Shown here: piece after piece, positions 44,658 through 56,630 of the stretch
Numbering within the stretch: position 1 is the first letter of the stretch
Layout of the letters: each line of letters opens with the position of its first letter
Assembly (NCBI GenBank): GCA_039519185.1
Contig: CM076849.1
Location: forward strand, 74,023,784-74,087,783
Source of the DNA: Astragalus membranaceus
Taxonomy: Eukaryota; Streptophyta; Magnoliopsida; Fabales; Fabaceae
Length of the DNA stretch: 64,000 nt
Direction: 5' to 3'
Translations under genes and position numbers: made by a program
The notes under the pieces: generated by a model
The model's database searches: none
Seen by the model: only the letters and a program-made list of their open reading frames with translations
What the model was told of the DNA's origin: nothing

Positions 44658-46743
44658 TGTTTATATCTCCACTAGGAGCAACACTCACGTTGTTGTGCGA
44701 GCTGGAGCGAATAACTCGCAATTACCAGGTGATGTGAATGCAACTACGTGTGTGGGCTCAAGTCGTTCTCTCTTCATAGATGTTGCACCCACAACCCACG
44801 CGTCTGGGGTGTGTTTCTTGTAACATCCCCAAAATAATTAAGGTAATTATTTTGGAGTTAAATCCAATCAATTTATTATTATGGTGCTTAGTTAATAATT
44901 TTATTAATTTGGTACTAAATTAATTATTGGTTGGTGTATATTTATAAATTGAAGAAGTTGGTTTTTGGGTGCTAAAATTAAATAAGAAATATTAGTGAGG
45001 TTTGTTGAGAAATTAGAATTAAGTGAGGGTTATTTTGGTCTTTGATCTCATTTTCACTTAAGTTGTTTTATAAAAGAAAAATAAAATGAAAAGAAAGAGA
45101 ATGGAGAGAGTGAGAGTCGTAGAATGAAGAAAGAAAGAAAAAGAAAGAAAATGGAGAAGAAAGAGAGAAAAGGGGAGTAGGGAAGAAGAGAGGAGAGGGG
45201 AAAAAACTTTCATGGTGAACTTCAATCTTCTTGCACAAAATAAATCACCTCCTCATCCTCTTCCTTTTAGTGCCAATATCATTACCAACAACTCTCTCTC
45301 CCTTAATCTACCATTTTCGCACCTTAGGAAGAAAAATGAGGTTTCGATGGTTCAAGCTCAAAGGAAAGCTTAGGATGGTGTTTAGGAGTGAACCCAAGGT
45401 TGATTGATCGATGATTGAAGTTTGGTTGGGCGATTGGAAGCTAGTTGAATGATTTAGGGTTTGAGAAATCAAAATTGGGGCTTATGTGTTGAAGCTCAAA
45501 TGGAGGTTGAAGATGATGAATAGTGATCATTGAGTGAGGGTGAAATTCTAAGTGGAAGTGTGGAGCTTAGGAATCAAGTTGAGGCTTAGGGATGAGTTTT
45601 GAAGCTCTAGGAGCTTATGTTGGTGCCTAGGTGCAATTGATGCCGAGCGAGGATTTCTAGAGTCTCGCGAGTCGGATGTTCGAGTGGCGGAAAGTCTCGG
45701 TGTTTCGTGATTTTCATCACGATAGGTGAGTTCTTCGATTATTGAGGTTCCGTTTAATTTGTTGAAAATTGAGCGTTATGGTATAAGTTGAGGTTGTTTC
45801 AAAATCAATGTGTTGAATTTATGTTTGAGGTGTGTGATTGAGTGTTATGAATTGATATGATTTGATCGGTTAAAGTTAAGGTCTCGGTGTGTTATATGTG
45901 TCGAGAAATGTTTTTTTCGTAAAAATCGCTAAAAACGTATTCGATATCAAATTCGTTTTTAATTGTGTGATGGATATGATTGATTGTTGATTGTTTGTGA
46001 AGTTAGAAAAGTAAATATTTTTTGAAAAGGAAGGAATAATAATAAATTTGTTGGTTTACAAGTTGGTATTCTTTGGATGTATTTAAAATTGTTAGAGAAA
46101 AATCCTTGACCATATGTTTGTGTAGGCCGAAAGCCGTTTTCAATTTAGGAAAGTTTGTGAAATTATTATTAGGTGTTTTAGAGTTTCAAAAGGGTGGGTT
46201 TTAGACCTAGAGGTTAAAAGGAAGTTAACTTTGAATGTTAATGTGTTAGATCTAAGTGTTGTGATTATAGATCTAAAGAAAAATTCGATTTTGAGAGAAA
46301 ACATTTGAAAGAGTATTGAATTTAAATGTTTGAGTTGTTGAAAAATGCTTATGAGTTATCATGTTTGATCCTTTAAATTGGTACTGAAAGTACGAGATTT
46401 AAAGTGACAAGAAATGTCTGTAAATTTGTGTTGTTGTCTGGACAGGAAAATTCGGAAAACGACCTAAACACAAAGGAGACTGTCGAATTTTCGTCACAAA
46501 AATACTTAGGAAAATTTTGGTGTTTTGAGTTGAATTTTGAAAAACATTTTGTTGGATACATAAGTAGGAGTAGATATATAGTATTTGTCTGTCACCTTGT
46601 GATTTGTCGTCCTCTGAATGATCAGCAGTGACTCTTGATAGAGAAAAGTAAAGTAGAATATGTGCACGTAGATAGAAAGGATCGAGTTGTAGAGGTCGTG
46701 GGTGCGACCGGATGTAATCTACTTTAGGAAGGAAAGCGCTTGA

Positions 46744-48836
46744 TGTAACACCCCTTTTCTACCCGGAAAATTTTCACAACAGTGGCAACAATGGCATCAA
46801 CAGACATGGCGCCCAGCAACAGGGCGCCTAGGACAACAGTGGCAACAACAGACCTGGCGCCCAGGAGCAGGGTGCCTAACACAACTGGCAACAACAACAG
46901 ATTTGGCGCCCAGCAACAGGGCACCTAGGGCAACAGCAGCAACATCAGACATGGCGCCCACGAGCAGGGCGCCTAGCACCACAGCAACAGAAACAGAATT
47001 GGCGCCCAGGAGCAGGGCGCCTAGCACCACAGTAGCACAGGCAGGCAAACAGCAACAGCAGAACATGGGAACATCACTGGGCGCCTAGGGCGCCCTTCAC
47101 AGCAACACCGAACCGCACAAGACAACACTGGGCGCCTAGGGCACCACTTTCAGCAACACAGGACACACTGGGCGCCTAAGGCGCCACTTCCAGCAACCAA
47201 GACAGCAACACTGGGCGCCTAGGGCGCCTTTTCCAACACAAACAAAAACAGAACATCATGACTGGGCACCTAGGGCGCCACATTCAGCAACAACAAAACA
47301 GAACACCATGGCAGGGCGCCTAGGGCGCCACATTCAGCAACAAGAATCAACACTGGCTCGGCGCCCAGCAACAGGGCGCCTTCAGCAGGAACCAAATGCG
47401 ACACAGACACGGCGCCCATGAGCAGGGCGCTGTTCCCAGCAACCAAAGCAACAACACCAAAATCGCACCAAACACCGAATTTTCACATGATCAATCATCA
47501 AGCACCAATTTCAATCATCATGAATATCACCAAATAAACACCAACAACATCAAAAGGGACAATATAGAGCCTATCTCCCACATAACCCCCATCATACACC
47601 CTATTATAAGGATAGAACCCACCCTTACCTGATATCGAAGCGTCTTCCAAGGACAAATCTCTACAGAGACAGATTACGAGTTCTCAAGCGTGAATCAATT
47701 CCAGCAGGACAATGTTTGACTATTCAAATCGTGTAGGACGGTGACAAGGATTTTGAGATCGGAATGAGTGTCTTGCAAATCTGTCACAAAAATGTGTTGC
47801 TTCGGTCTTTCATCAAATCGATTGTGGTTAGGCCATGAATGGTCATGATTTAGTGCTAACCAACCTAGATCGCTAAAACTGAGGCAGCTGCAGCTCCGAT
47901 CAGAAACAACAAATCAAGGGAACTCATGCCGAGAGGAGGACAGCTCCGGTGCGGTTCTGTCGCAGCCCAGCCAGGAGGTGGTGGCTCGCAAAACTGAGAG
48001 AGGGAGGGAGAACTCGCGAACAGAGGGCTCACAGTTTGGGTTTCCTTGCACAACTTTCTTCGTTGCAGTGGCTTTGCGATATTTGGCCAGAATCGCGCCT
48101 ATCAATGGCGGATTCGCGAGGATGGAGGTGCACTGGGACGCGAGATTGGTGCTGCAATCGGTTAAAAGGACATCAGAATCGGATTCAGAAGGAAATTCCA
48201 AGTTGGAAGGCGAAGTATGAGGCGTGGCCATGACTTGAAGGGGACGGATGAATTGGAGGAAGGAGGCTGCTCTTAGGGTTTTTCTTTTGCTCCCGTACAG
48301 ATGCTGCGCGAGGAAGAAGAAGAGGGAAACGGACCGGGTCGGATCTGGACGGGTTTTGCACGGATTGGGCTTGGGTTAAGTCGCAGGGGGGTGCGGATAG
48401 CAAGAGAGTAGGGGGTGTGTGTGTAAATAAATACATAAAAGTCCATTTTAAATCCTTTTTAAAAACCAATTTCATTACAACTATTATTTTAACATCTCAA
48501 TAGCCCAAAATAATTTCTATAAATAAATAATATCTCGAATACAATTATTTTATAAAATAAAATAATCAACTAAAACAACATATTTCAAATATAAAAATTC
48601 TATAAACAACATAAATAAATACTAACAATAATATAGTACCAACATAGTATAAAAATACGATTTAATATCATTTAGACATATTTGATAACTCGAAAACACG
48701 TAAATATATAAAATCGATTAAATTAATAAATATTATTAAAATACATAATCACTAAGACGCACAATATATCACAAGAATTACTGTTATATTTGCGCATAAA
48801 GCAAAAACGTACTAATACGAAAATCGGGGTGTTACA
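46744..48836 (-). mobile_element. Solo LTR, same family as 2499-5476, TSD CTTGA
   Basis: Termini TGTAACACCCCTTTTCTACC and AAATCGGGGTGTTACA, flanked by CTTGA at 46739-46743 and 48837-48841. Reverse-complemented, its end (GGGTAGAAAAGGGGTGTTACA in part) matches the 3' end of 2499-5476, so it lies on the minus strand. 2,093 bp, no internal domain. Confidence 0.88.
46808..47430 (-). repeat. GGCGCC-rich degenerate repeat
   Basis: Roughly 30-50 bp units with GGGCGCCTAGGGCGCC or TGGCGCCCAGCAACAGGGCG and CAACA-rich spacers. The A/P/T-rich open frames are by-products. Confidence 0.85.
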
Positions 48837-49669
48837 CTTGAGGTAAGGGCTTTTTCTAGTCGCTATTATATGCTAAAGATTGTGCTTGGTGTTTGTTTGT
48901 TGTTTGATTATGAGCTTTGATTGGGTACTTTTGATTTGGTCCTTGCAAGGACATTGTTTTGGTGGCCTCTAGCTTATGTTTGTGTTTGTTCTATGTTGTG
49001 AATTATACATATGATGTTGATGATCTGTGATTGAGATGTCCAGTGGGATTGGGAGTGACTTTGAAAGGAGGGTTAGATGAGGCATATGTAGGTATGGCCG
49101 CTACTGTGACTAATTTAATCATTTTCGGAAAAAGAAACTTCAAGGAGTTCTTATAAAAGAGTTAGAAAGTGACTTAAGAAATGAGAAACAAATGGAAAAT
49201 CTTTGAGAAACAATAGGAATCCTTTTGAGAGGTTGAAATCATGATGAGTTAATATTTTGAAAATTATGACTTTTGAACTAATGGAGATTTGTTTTGAGAA
49301 GTGAGAAAAAATGAAAAGCTAGGGAGGTTAGAGTGAGATTTCGAGGGAGACTTTAAGAGGAAATTTGTTGGTGGTGACTTGAGGAAGCTATTGGAATGAT
49401 TAGCGTGGGACAAGAGATACTTACGGAGTTGTATGATGTTGAATCGTAAGAAAAGGTCGGTAAGAACACTTTCGTTTCTTTATAAGTATTACTTAAATTG
49501 TGAATGTTGTGATGCCGTGTACTGGTTGTTGTATGTGGTGTTAAGGTGTTTGTTTTGGTGTTGGTGTTAAGTCATTATTCTTAATCCATGTGATGATTTG
49601 TTTGAATAATGCTTGGTGTGGTGAAATATGCATGGGTGTTGATGTATATTCATGCATATATAGAGTTCG

Positions 49670-49950
49670 TGGTCCAGTATCGACGAGAGAAAGTACCTGT
49701 CTTACAAGGTTGGTATAGTACAGTATCGACGAGAGAAGTACCATATCGGATGTGGCACAGTATCATAGAGAGAAGTGACCACATGGTGCAGTATCATAGG
49801 GAGAAGCACACCTGAGTTTTTATCATGGGGTGTAGTGCAATATCAATGAGAGAAGTACTACACAAGTGCAATATCATAGGGAGAAGCACATCCATATTTG
49901 GATTGTAGATCCGTTGTGCAGTATCATAGAGAGAAGCACAACACTTTTTG
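49670..49950 (+). repeat. Degenerate ~40-60 bp tandem repeat
   Basis: Six to seven units with CAGTATC(A/G)(A/T)(A/C)GAGAGAAG, for example near 49676, 49732, 49761, 49790, 49838, 49873 and 49920. Confidence 0.75.
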
Positions 49951-50710
49951 GTGTAGTATACCCCGGGATCATATGCGTTGATATAGGCATTGCATTAGGA
50001 TATATGGAGTGGTGTGACGTGTTGTTGGTGTTGAGCTGTTAGAATGTTGTTTGAAACTTGTTAGTATTATGTATATGTGAATTGATTATGTACATGTGAG
50101 TTGTTGTATATTTGTGTATGCATATTCTTGAAGATGACCCTTGCCTGTGGTTCTCCAATGCCATGGATTTCAACCCAGTCATTGGAGGACCATGACTCGG
50201 TTTTTCACAGATAAAGTTGCAGAGGTCGGTGTCCTTTCATAATGGAGTATTGGTGGACTCATCGAGATCCTAACCGGGTGTTGCGTATAGAGTGCTTGAT
50301 CAGCGTAGATGTCTTCTTTTGTCGTCATTTTGGAAAATTCTCAAGTGTATGGTTCTTAATCAGTTCTTGTATGGGCATTGCCGTATATGTATTAGTAAAG
50401 ATAGTCAGTACTAGATTGTGCGGATTTTATTTCAAACACTTCTGTCTCTGCATTGTACACTTTTTTTGAAAACAGGTAACATACTGGCGTGGGGAAACAA
50501 ATTTATATATGTCATATTTCAGATTTAATTCTTGTATATTACATTAAGAGAGGAATCATGTTTCAAAAATGCTGCAATACTCTAATTGTTTTGAAATTGA
50601 TTTTTTAAAAAAATAATATGTTCTCAGAGATAGGCAGGAAGTGTATTTTTCAAAAAGCATCTCATATTAGGAGTTGAGTTCACTTAGTAGCGCTCCCAAA
50701 ATCGGGGTGT

Positions 50711-52161
50711 TTGGAATCTTATTCGTCAACTGGCTGGTTTGTCTCAGTTACCTTGGTGTATTGCGGGAGACTTTAATGAACTACTCTCGCCGGATGACAA
50801 ATGGGGAATATGTGATCACCCTCCGTATCTTTTGATCAGAGGGTTTAGGGAAGCTATAAATGATGTGTGTTTAGCTGATGTTGAGATGGGGTTACCCCTT
50901 CAAGTGGAGGTTTGGTATGGGTACTCTGCATGCGGTGGTGCTAAGGCTTGAGAGATCTCTTGCAACAAGTGCACGACAGGAAATTAAATTTAAGTTTGAG
51001 AATGCTTGGTTGGCCGAACCAAAACTTCCTAGTGTTGTACATCAAGGTTGGTATAAGGCGGGAGATCAACATGTAATTGCCAAGTTGAATAGTTGTGCTT
51101 CTGTTTTGTCCCCTTGGAGTCGATCTATTCGTATGAAGTTTTGGGATGAGATTAATGCTTGTCGGAAAAAACTAGAGGAGGTCCGACCTAGACGAGATTA
51201 TATGGGTGTGGAACTTTATAAGGGGGAGTTGAGTACTTTTAGCGGCGGATACAAGCCATCAAGTATGGGGGAATTTGCCCCCACCAACAAAAAAAAAATT
51301 AATATACAAACACATAGTATCTTTTATTTGCCCCCATCAAAAAATTAGTTTTTCCCCCATTAATATCTAATACCCAAACACACAAGGCCAACTTATTTTA
51401 GTACACAATGCCAAATAAAAAATAGACTTTACTTCTAACAACTACAATAGTTGAAAGATGTTTCTCCGCAATGAGTTTTATTTACAAGCATGAGATATCA
51501 ATAGTTGAATAATTCTTTGGTTACATACAATAAGAGATACATTTTTTATAGTACTAAAAATAAAAATATCATATAACATTTTTAGAATACAAAAATGCCT
51601 AGATGACTAGTGTAATTAGTAAAAGCTTGGGTATTTTTTTTGGAGTTTTTTTCACGTAAGTGATCATATATTTTCTAAAAAAAATTAATATTTTTCTTTT
51701 GATAAATAATATAGATAAATATTTTCTTGCCCCCACTGATGAAGTTTTCTGGATCCGCCACTGAGTACTTTGGTTACGAAAGAAGAGTTATTTTGGAAGC
51801 AAAGGGCTAAGAAGTTTTGGGTTAAAGATGGTGATCTCAATACAATTTTTATGCGTCAACTACTTGTAGAGCTAAAGTGAACCAAATAGTAAGCTTACGG
51901 CGGGAAGATGGTAGTGTTGTTAATGATCAACCACATGTGAAGAGTGTGGTTGTAAGTTATTTTCCGAATTTGTTTGTTTCCAAATATGCTCTTGTGATTG
52001 ATTCGCTTTCTCAGTGTGCAACAGATTTGGACAATGTCGACTTGATCAAGCCTTTTGAGAAGGAATAATTTCGTTGTGCCTTAATGTAGATAGACTCTGA
52101 TAAGACTCCAGGTCTGAATGGTTTCAATATGGGCTTCTAAAAGCGGTTTTGGGATGACTTT
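50711..52161 (+). pseudogene. LINE ORF2 fragment: endonuclease end to start of RT
   Basis: Translates to the C-terminal AP-endonuclease segment (LPWCIAGDFNELLSPDDKWG), the linker (FKFENAWL, WDEINACRKKLEEV), then KFWVKDGDLNT and DKTPGLNGFNMGF, the start of LINE reverse transcriptase. Frame changes occur near 50900 and 51870, with stops near 52067 and 52140. A hAT-type MITE splits it at 51240-51763. Both ends are lost: a gypsy LTR on the left and a MITE on the right. Confidence 0.85.
51240..51763. mobile_element. Non-autonomous hAT-type element (524 bp), TSD AGTACTTT
   Basis: Left end TAGCGGCGGATACAAG, right end the inverse of CAGTGGCGGATCCAG, the kind of terminus found on Tip100-like hAT elements. 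The 8-bp TSD AGTACTTT is at 51232-51239 and 51764-51771. Removing it restores the LINE frame across the site. No transposase. Confidence 0.88.
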
Positions 52162-52351
52162 GGTGAGGGAGCAAATCAAATCCCTCACCGATGAACCATT
52201 AAAAACGATAGTAAAATGTAGTGTAAAAAGTCATCAACGGTTGAGATTTAATATTGGTTAATTCAATTTTAACCATTCATAAAATTTTACATAATATCCT
52301 ACGATCAGTTTTAGTGGTCCATTGGTGAGTGATTTGATTCACTCTCTCACC
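52162..52351. mobile_element. MITE (~190 bp) with ~50-bp inverted repeats
   Basis: Left GGTGAGGGAGCAAATCAAAT and right (inverted) GGTGAGAGAGTGAATCAAAT; each continues with CTCACC(A/G)ATG(A/G)ACCA. TSD not resolved. Sequence to its right is not LINE, so the right junction may have changed later. Confidence 0.75.
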
Positions 52352-52405
52352 CTAAGAAGCACCCAAATAGTAAATCTAAATTATATTTAGAATTTTTTAT
52401 TCTTA

Positions 52406-52408
<3 letters not shown>

Positions 52409-52459
<51 letters not shown>
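52409..52459. repeat. TA microsatellite
   Basis: About 25 uninterrupted TA units. Confidence 0.97.
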
Positions 52460-52463
<4 letters not shown>

Positions 52464-52515
52464 TTAGGTATCAAAATAAAAAAAATACCATTTAGATATT
52501 ATACATGTTTATTGT

Positions 52516-52858
52516 TGTTATGGACTGGGCCTCGATGGCCAATCCACCAAAAAGGCCCAATACCAAAGGACTCAATTCATCCAACGGTGGAGATTGCAGA
52601 CCTAGATCCAACAGCCCTCCTCCACTCCAGATACCTATAAATAAGCATTGATTGCTCACATTAATGGTACTCATCTCTCACATACTTTCACTTGCAATTG
52701 ACTCACTCACTGACTTGAGCGTCGGAGTGTCATTGCAGGTACCACCCCACCTCGGACCGGAGCACCAACTCGGACGACCAAGGACATACGTACCAACTAT
52801 CTCGGACTGGACTATTTATCCAAGACCGGATACATAGCTGGAGATACGGTACCGAACA
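52516..52858 (+). repeat. 5' LTR of palindromic element
   Basis: 343 bp. Contains CCTATAAATAAGCATTG (TATA-type) and the motif TGACTTGAGCGTCGGAGTGT at 52711-52730, shared with the LTRs at 58626 and 62207. Confidence 0.93.
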
Positions 52859-52916
52859 TTGCCGACCACAGTGGGAGGGCCTTATACTCTAGTCTTTCCC
52901 CCCAACCTCCTTGATC

Positions 52917-54360
52917 AACAATGGCTTTCGGTATTGGAGAGTCGATGGAAATTCATGCTATTCTCCCCGGGTCGGTTATTCCCGAGGTTCAAGACGACTT
53001 GGGCTCCGCTCCTACTCACGCAGAAGACCGGTCTCCCGGGGTTCCCAGCAACGAGCCGGTAGATGAAGATAACACAGAGGTAGTGGTCCTTGATTCGAAT
53101 GATTCTGACGCCGAGCCCGACTGTGAAGAACAGGGTAGTACTAGCAGGAGTTCGGATGAGAGTGAGGCGGAGGTTGCTGAGAGTCGCAACAATGAAGACG
53201 GTCTTGGGCATTGCGGGGAGCCCGCGTATGAAGAAGGTGATTCCGACCAATACCCCCGAGTCGGAGTAGGGCCGGTCGATGTTCCCTTGTCCCAAACTCT
53301 CACTGTTCCCCGGGAGTATTCATGGGTGTCGGAAGCGTTGAGGGGGATTCCGTCCCTCTATAGGACCGGGGACGACATGAGTTTCTTTGTCAATCGCCTT
53401 TCCCGGAAGGATCAGATCTGGAATGTGGAGGGAATGGCTGAAGACCAACATGTGGCCGTCTGGACGAAAGCTCTGAAATTTGTTATGTACGGGGTGACGA
53501 TCCTTGATATGCACGTTAGCCCCCCTTTCACCGCCTTTCAGCAAGAGGCTTTGGAGATCTTGAACCTCGCTCCTTCCCAACTACATCCTAACTCATGGGC
53601 GTTCCTCCGGGCTTTTGAGTTGATGTGCATTCATCTGGAGAGGCCAATCTCCTGTGACCTCTTCTTCCACCTTTTTGAGGTCAACCGGAGGCATGAGGAT
53701 GGCACCAAGGATCGGTGGGAGCACGTGAGCTTCCGGGCCAAGAGGGGAGTAAAGATTTTCATGCCCTATTCCGAATCTCTGAAGAACTGGAAAAATAAGT
53801 ACTTCTTCGTGGAGCCCGTGAACGAGGAGGCAGTGAGGCACGTCGGCCAATATTCTGCGGACGGGAAATCACTGGAGTTCACAAAGTTTCAACTGGGGTG
53901 GTCTCTCTCTCATTTCAACCGGAGGCCTCATTCCTACACCGTCAGCTTAGGGCGGCTATCCCAGGTTGATCAGGACTCGCTGGAGATCTTGACGAATTTT
54001 GCCGACCTGATTGTCTACCGGGATCCCAAAAAATTTGGGATTGACGTAGCCCGATTAGTTGGGGCCGGGTCGAAATCTCAAGTAGCCGCCGTTCTTGGTA
54101 GGTTTTTTGGTAGATAACCCCGCCCATAATTTTTTTGACTGCCGTTTCTGCTAACATTGTTTATTTTCCTTGTTTTGCAGATAGCATGGGGCCTGACAAG
54201 TTCTCCCGCCTGGCGGCTCTTGCGGAAAGGAAGGCCGGGGTTCAAAAGGAAAAACTCGTTGCTGCCGTTCCGATCAATACAATCCCGGAGGCCAGCTCGG
54301 CTGGTGTAGAGGATCGGGCTGGTGTAGAGGATCGGAAAAGGGAGCGCCCCCTGCCGCAAG
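52917..54360 (+). repeat. Inverted-duplication arm, left (1,444 bp)
   Basis: Matches the reverse complement of 55125-56212. The right arm lacks 356 bp corresponding to 53272-53627; otherwise the two arms have exactly matching length (1,444 - 356 = 1,088), so only substitutions separate them. Confidence 0.92.
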
Positions 54361-54389
54361 GTAGAGAGGGATGCATAATAGTGACTTGA
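52921..54389 (+). CDS. PF04195-like protein, sense copy, two exons
   Basis: ATG at 52921 and an open frame of 392 codons to the splice site. The gene would join 52921-54097 with 54181-54389 (461 residues), removing an 83-bp GTAGG...TTTTGCAG intron; without splicing it stops at 54117. Residues 30-110 are acidic and Ser-rich (DSNDSDAEPD, SSDESEAEVAES). Residues about 195-300 (FTAFQQEALEILNLAPSQLH, then ISCDLFFHLFEVNR and KNWKNKYFFVEP) fit the 'putative gypsy type transposon' domain, whose function is unknown. Exon 2 is Lys/Arg-rich with a duplicated AGVEDR and is truncated at 54360, where the inverted copy ends; the last nine codons are from the loop. Only the LTR could act as promoter, since homology to the antisense gene ends four bases before ATG. 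Confidence 0.8.
54098..54180 (+). other. Retained intron (83 bp), sense copy
   Basis: Donor CTTG|GTAGG and acceptor TTTTGCAG|AT rejoin the frame as ...VLDSMGPDKF. The same intron occurs in the opposite arm at 55305-55387. Confidence 0.75.
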
Positions 54390-56208
54390 GCAAGCGCTTT
54401 GTCAAAACTCTCCCTAGCCACTTCCACAGCCATCTGGGCCACCTCCACCATCTCGTTCTCCACGGCCTCGGCTTTGGCAAGTGCCTCCTGAAGCTCTTTT
54501 TCCAGCTCAGCAATCCGAGGCGAGAAATCGACTCTAGACCCGACCTGGGCCTGCCTCGCTTTCACAAGATCGGCCTCGAGTTCTTGAATCCGGGCCCTCA
54601 GGGAAGAAACCACCTCTTCAGACCGCCTCTCTTGACTCTCAAGATCTGAGATTCGAACCTCATGTTCCATGCACAAATTAAGGGCAGAGTCCCTCTCCTT
54701 TTCAAGTTTTTCCGCAACCGCTTTGAGCTCGGTCTGGTCCCTCTCCAGCACCTCATATTTCTTCTGCAACTCCTCCCGGGCTTTTCTTTCGTTGTCCCTC
54801 TCCACCAGAGCTCTTGTAATAGCAGAAACTAGGAAGTCAACAACAGAAATAACCAAAAAGAAAAATCAAAGAGTGCACCTCGGAACTTGGGGTCACCTTT
54901 TGCCTGACTCTCAGCCTCGACCTTCTGAAGCTTGGTCACGTCGGCCAGATGCCGAAATCACCTGAGAGACGCCTCAACCGGGTCGACACGGGAATCCTCC
55001 AAGCGCTTCTGCAGGAAGTCGGCGTCAGTCGAAATACCGGAAGACCTAGAAGTTCGGTGCTTCCCATGACGACCCTTTTTTGAAGCCCGGGCAGCCGGAG
55101 CATGTGAAGTAGAAGCAGGATCTGCTTGCGGCAGGGGGCGCTCCCTTTTCCGATCCTCTACACCAGCCCGATCCTCTACACCAGCCGAGCTGGCCTCCGG
55201 GATTGTATTGATCGGAACGGCAGCAACAGGTTTTTCCTTTTGAACCCTGGCCTTCCTTTCCGCAAGAGCCGCCAGGCGGGAGAACTTGTCAGGCCCCATG
55301 CTATCTGCAAAATAAGGAAAATAAACAATGTTAGAAGAAACGGCAGTCAAAAAAATTATGGGCGGGGTTATCTACCAAAAAACCTACCAAGAACGGCGGC
55401 TACTTGAGATTTCGACCCGGCCCCAACTAATCGGGCTACGTCAATCCCAAATTTTTTGGGATCCCGGTAGACAATCAGGTCGGCAAAATTCGTCAAGATC
55501 GCCAGCGAGTCCTGATCAACCTGGGATAGCCGCCCTAAGCTGACGGTGTAGGAATGAGGCCTCCGGTTGAAATGAGAGAGAGACCACCCCAGTTGAAACT
55601 TTGTGAACTCCAGTGATTTCCCGTCCGCAGAATATTGACCGACGTGCCTCACTGCCTCCTTGTTCACGGGCTCCACGAAGAAGTACTTATTTTTCCAGTT
55701 CTTCAGAGAGTCGGAATAGGGCATGAAAATCTTTACTCCCCTCTTGGCCCAGAAGCTCACGTGCTCCCACCGATCCTTGGTGCCATCCTCATGCCTCCGG
55801 TTGACCTCAAAAAGGTGGAAGAAGAGGTCACAGGAGATTGGCCTCTCCAGATGAATGCCCTACTCCGGCTCGGGGGTATTGGTCGGAATCACCTTCTTCA
55901 TACGCGGGCTCCCCGCAATGCCCAAGACCATCTTCATTGTTGCGACTCTCAGCAACCTCCGCCTCACTCTCATCCGAACTCCAGCTAGTACTACCCTGTT
56001 CTTCACGGTCGGGCTCGGCGTCAGAATCATCCGAATCAAGGACCACTACCTCTGTGTTATCTTCATCTACCGGCTCGTTGCTGGGAACCCCGGGAGACCA
56101 GTCTTCTGCGTGAGTAGGAGCCGAGCCCAAGTCGTCTTGAACCTTGGGAATAACCGACCCGGGGAGACTAGCACGAGTTTCCATCGACTCTCCATTACCG
56201 GAAGCCAT
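54361..56208 (-). pseudogene. PF04195-like protein, antisense copy, broken
   Basis: ATG at 56208 (MASGNGESMETRASLPGSV). Exon 1 runs to 55388 but lacks the 356 bp encoding the start of the PF04195-like domain, shifting the frame (stop near 55828). An 83-bp intron (55387-55305) precedes exon 2, with Arg/Lys-rich SKKGRHGKHRTSRSSG and a stop (TGA) near 54958. A probable further intron (donor near 54896, acceptor at 54829) leads to a long coiled-coil exon (ALVERDNERKAREELQKKYE, heptads to about 54390), cut at 54361 where the inverted arm begins. This arm keeps the upstream exon and promoter-like region, so it is probably the original orientation. It runs antisense to the LTRs. Confidence 0.8.
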
Positions 56209-56212
56209 TGTT
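55125..56212 (-). repeat. Inverted-duplication arm, right (1,088 bp)
   Basis: Partner of 52917-54360. The loop between arms is 54361-55124 (764 bp). Confidence 0.92.
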
Positions 56213-56630
56213 TTTGCGAGATTAGGGCGATCTGTGTCAGCAACCCGACGGGTTTGTTTCGTCCTCGCCAGATCGATCCTGCAGAAATGGGGGCTTGACG
56301 AGTCAGGTTGATACGTAAACAGTGGGTCCACAACCAAGTCGGAACCCGACCTGACGACCCCCACTCTGTATCTATAAATACGGGTCCGGAGGGAACCCGG
56401 TCGTGATCTAAAGTCGGAAGCCATAAAGAAAAAGAGGAAAACTAACCTTGTGAAAAACGAAGCTCGTCGAACACTTGAAGCAGGTCGCGAACAGCAAAGG
56501 CCTCACCGAGACCCAGCACAACTCTGAAGGACGAAATAAGCTCCGGAACGACTTTAAGAGCGGAAGCAGAGCAATTCGCAGAAAAAGAGTCCAAAATAAG
56601 GGGGATCCCCCCTCCTATTAATAGGGAGCA
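56209..56630 (-). promoter_or_regulatory. Promoter and 5'UTR with intron of the antisense gene
   Basis: On the minus strand: TATTAATA at 56616-56623, then a leader with donor AAG|GTTAGT at 56446 and acceptor TTCTGCAG| at 56279 (168 bp intron), then the ATG at 56208. The relative at 62987-63404 has the same order (TATAAATA, GTTAGT donor, TTCTGCAG acceptor, ATG), supporting the assignment. An upstream ATG at 56424 is in frame but lies in the intron. Confidence 0.65.

Larger units (their letters stand above)
44819..50710 (+). mobile_element. Large gypsy-type LTR, 3' terminus lost, hosting a solo LTR
   Basis: Starts TGTAACATCCCCAAAATAATT and ends ...AAAATCGGGGTGT at about 50710, lacking the final TACA, right against LINE sequence. 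Without the insert it is about 3.8 kb. No gag-pol. No TSD can be matched (TTTCT on the left). It is probably a solo or truncated LTR, with the right junction made by deletion. It contains AG-rich DNA (45060-45205) and a repeat at 49670-49950. Confidence 0.65.

Noticed and set aside
46724..47088. Ala/Val/Leu-rich and Ala/Pro/Thr-rich open frames
   Set aside because: They read through GGCGCC repeats in a solo LTR; no stable protein feature.
54829..54878. A 50-bp intron in the antisense gene using donor GAG|GTGCAC
   Set aside because: Frame-compatible but too short for a typical plant intron. An alternative donor near 54896 gives about 68 bp, so only a probable intron is stated.
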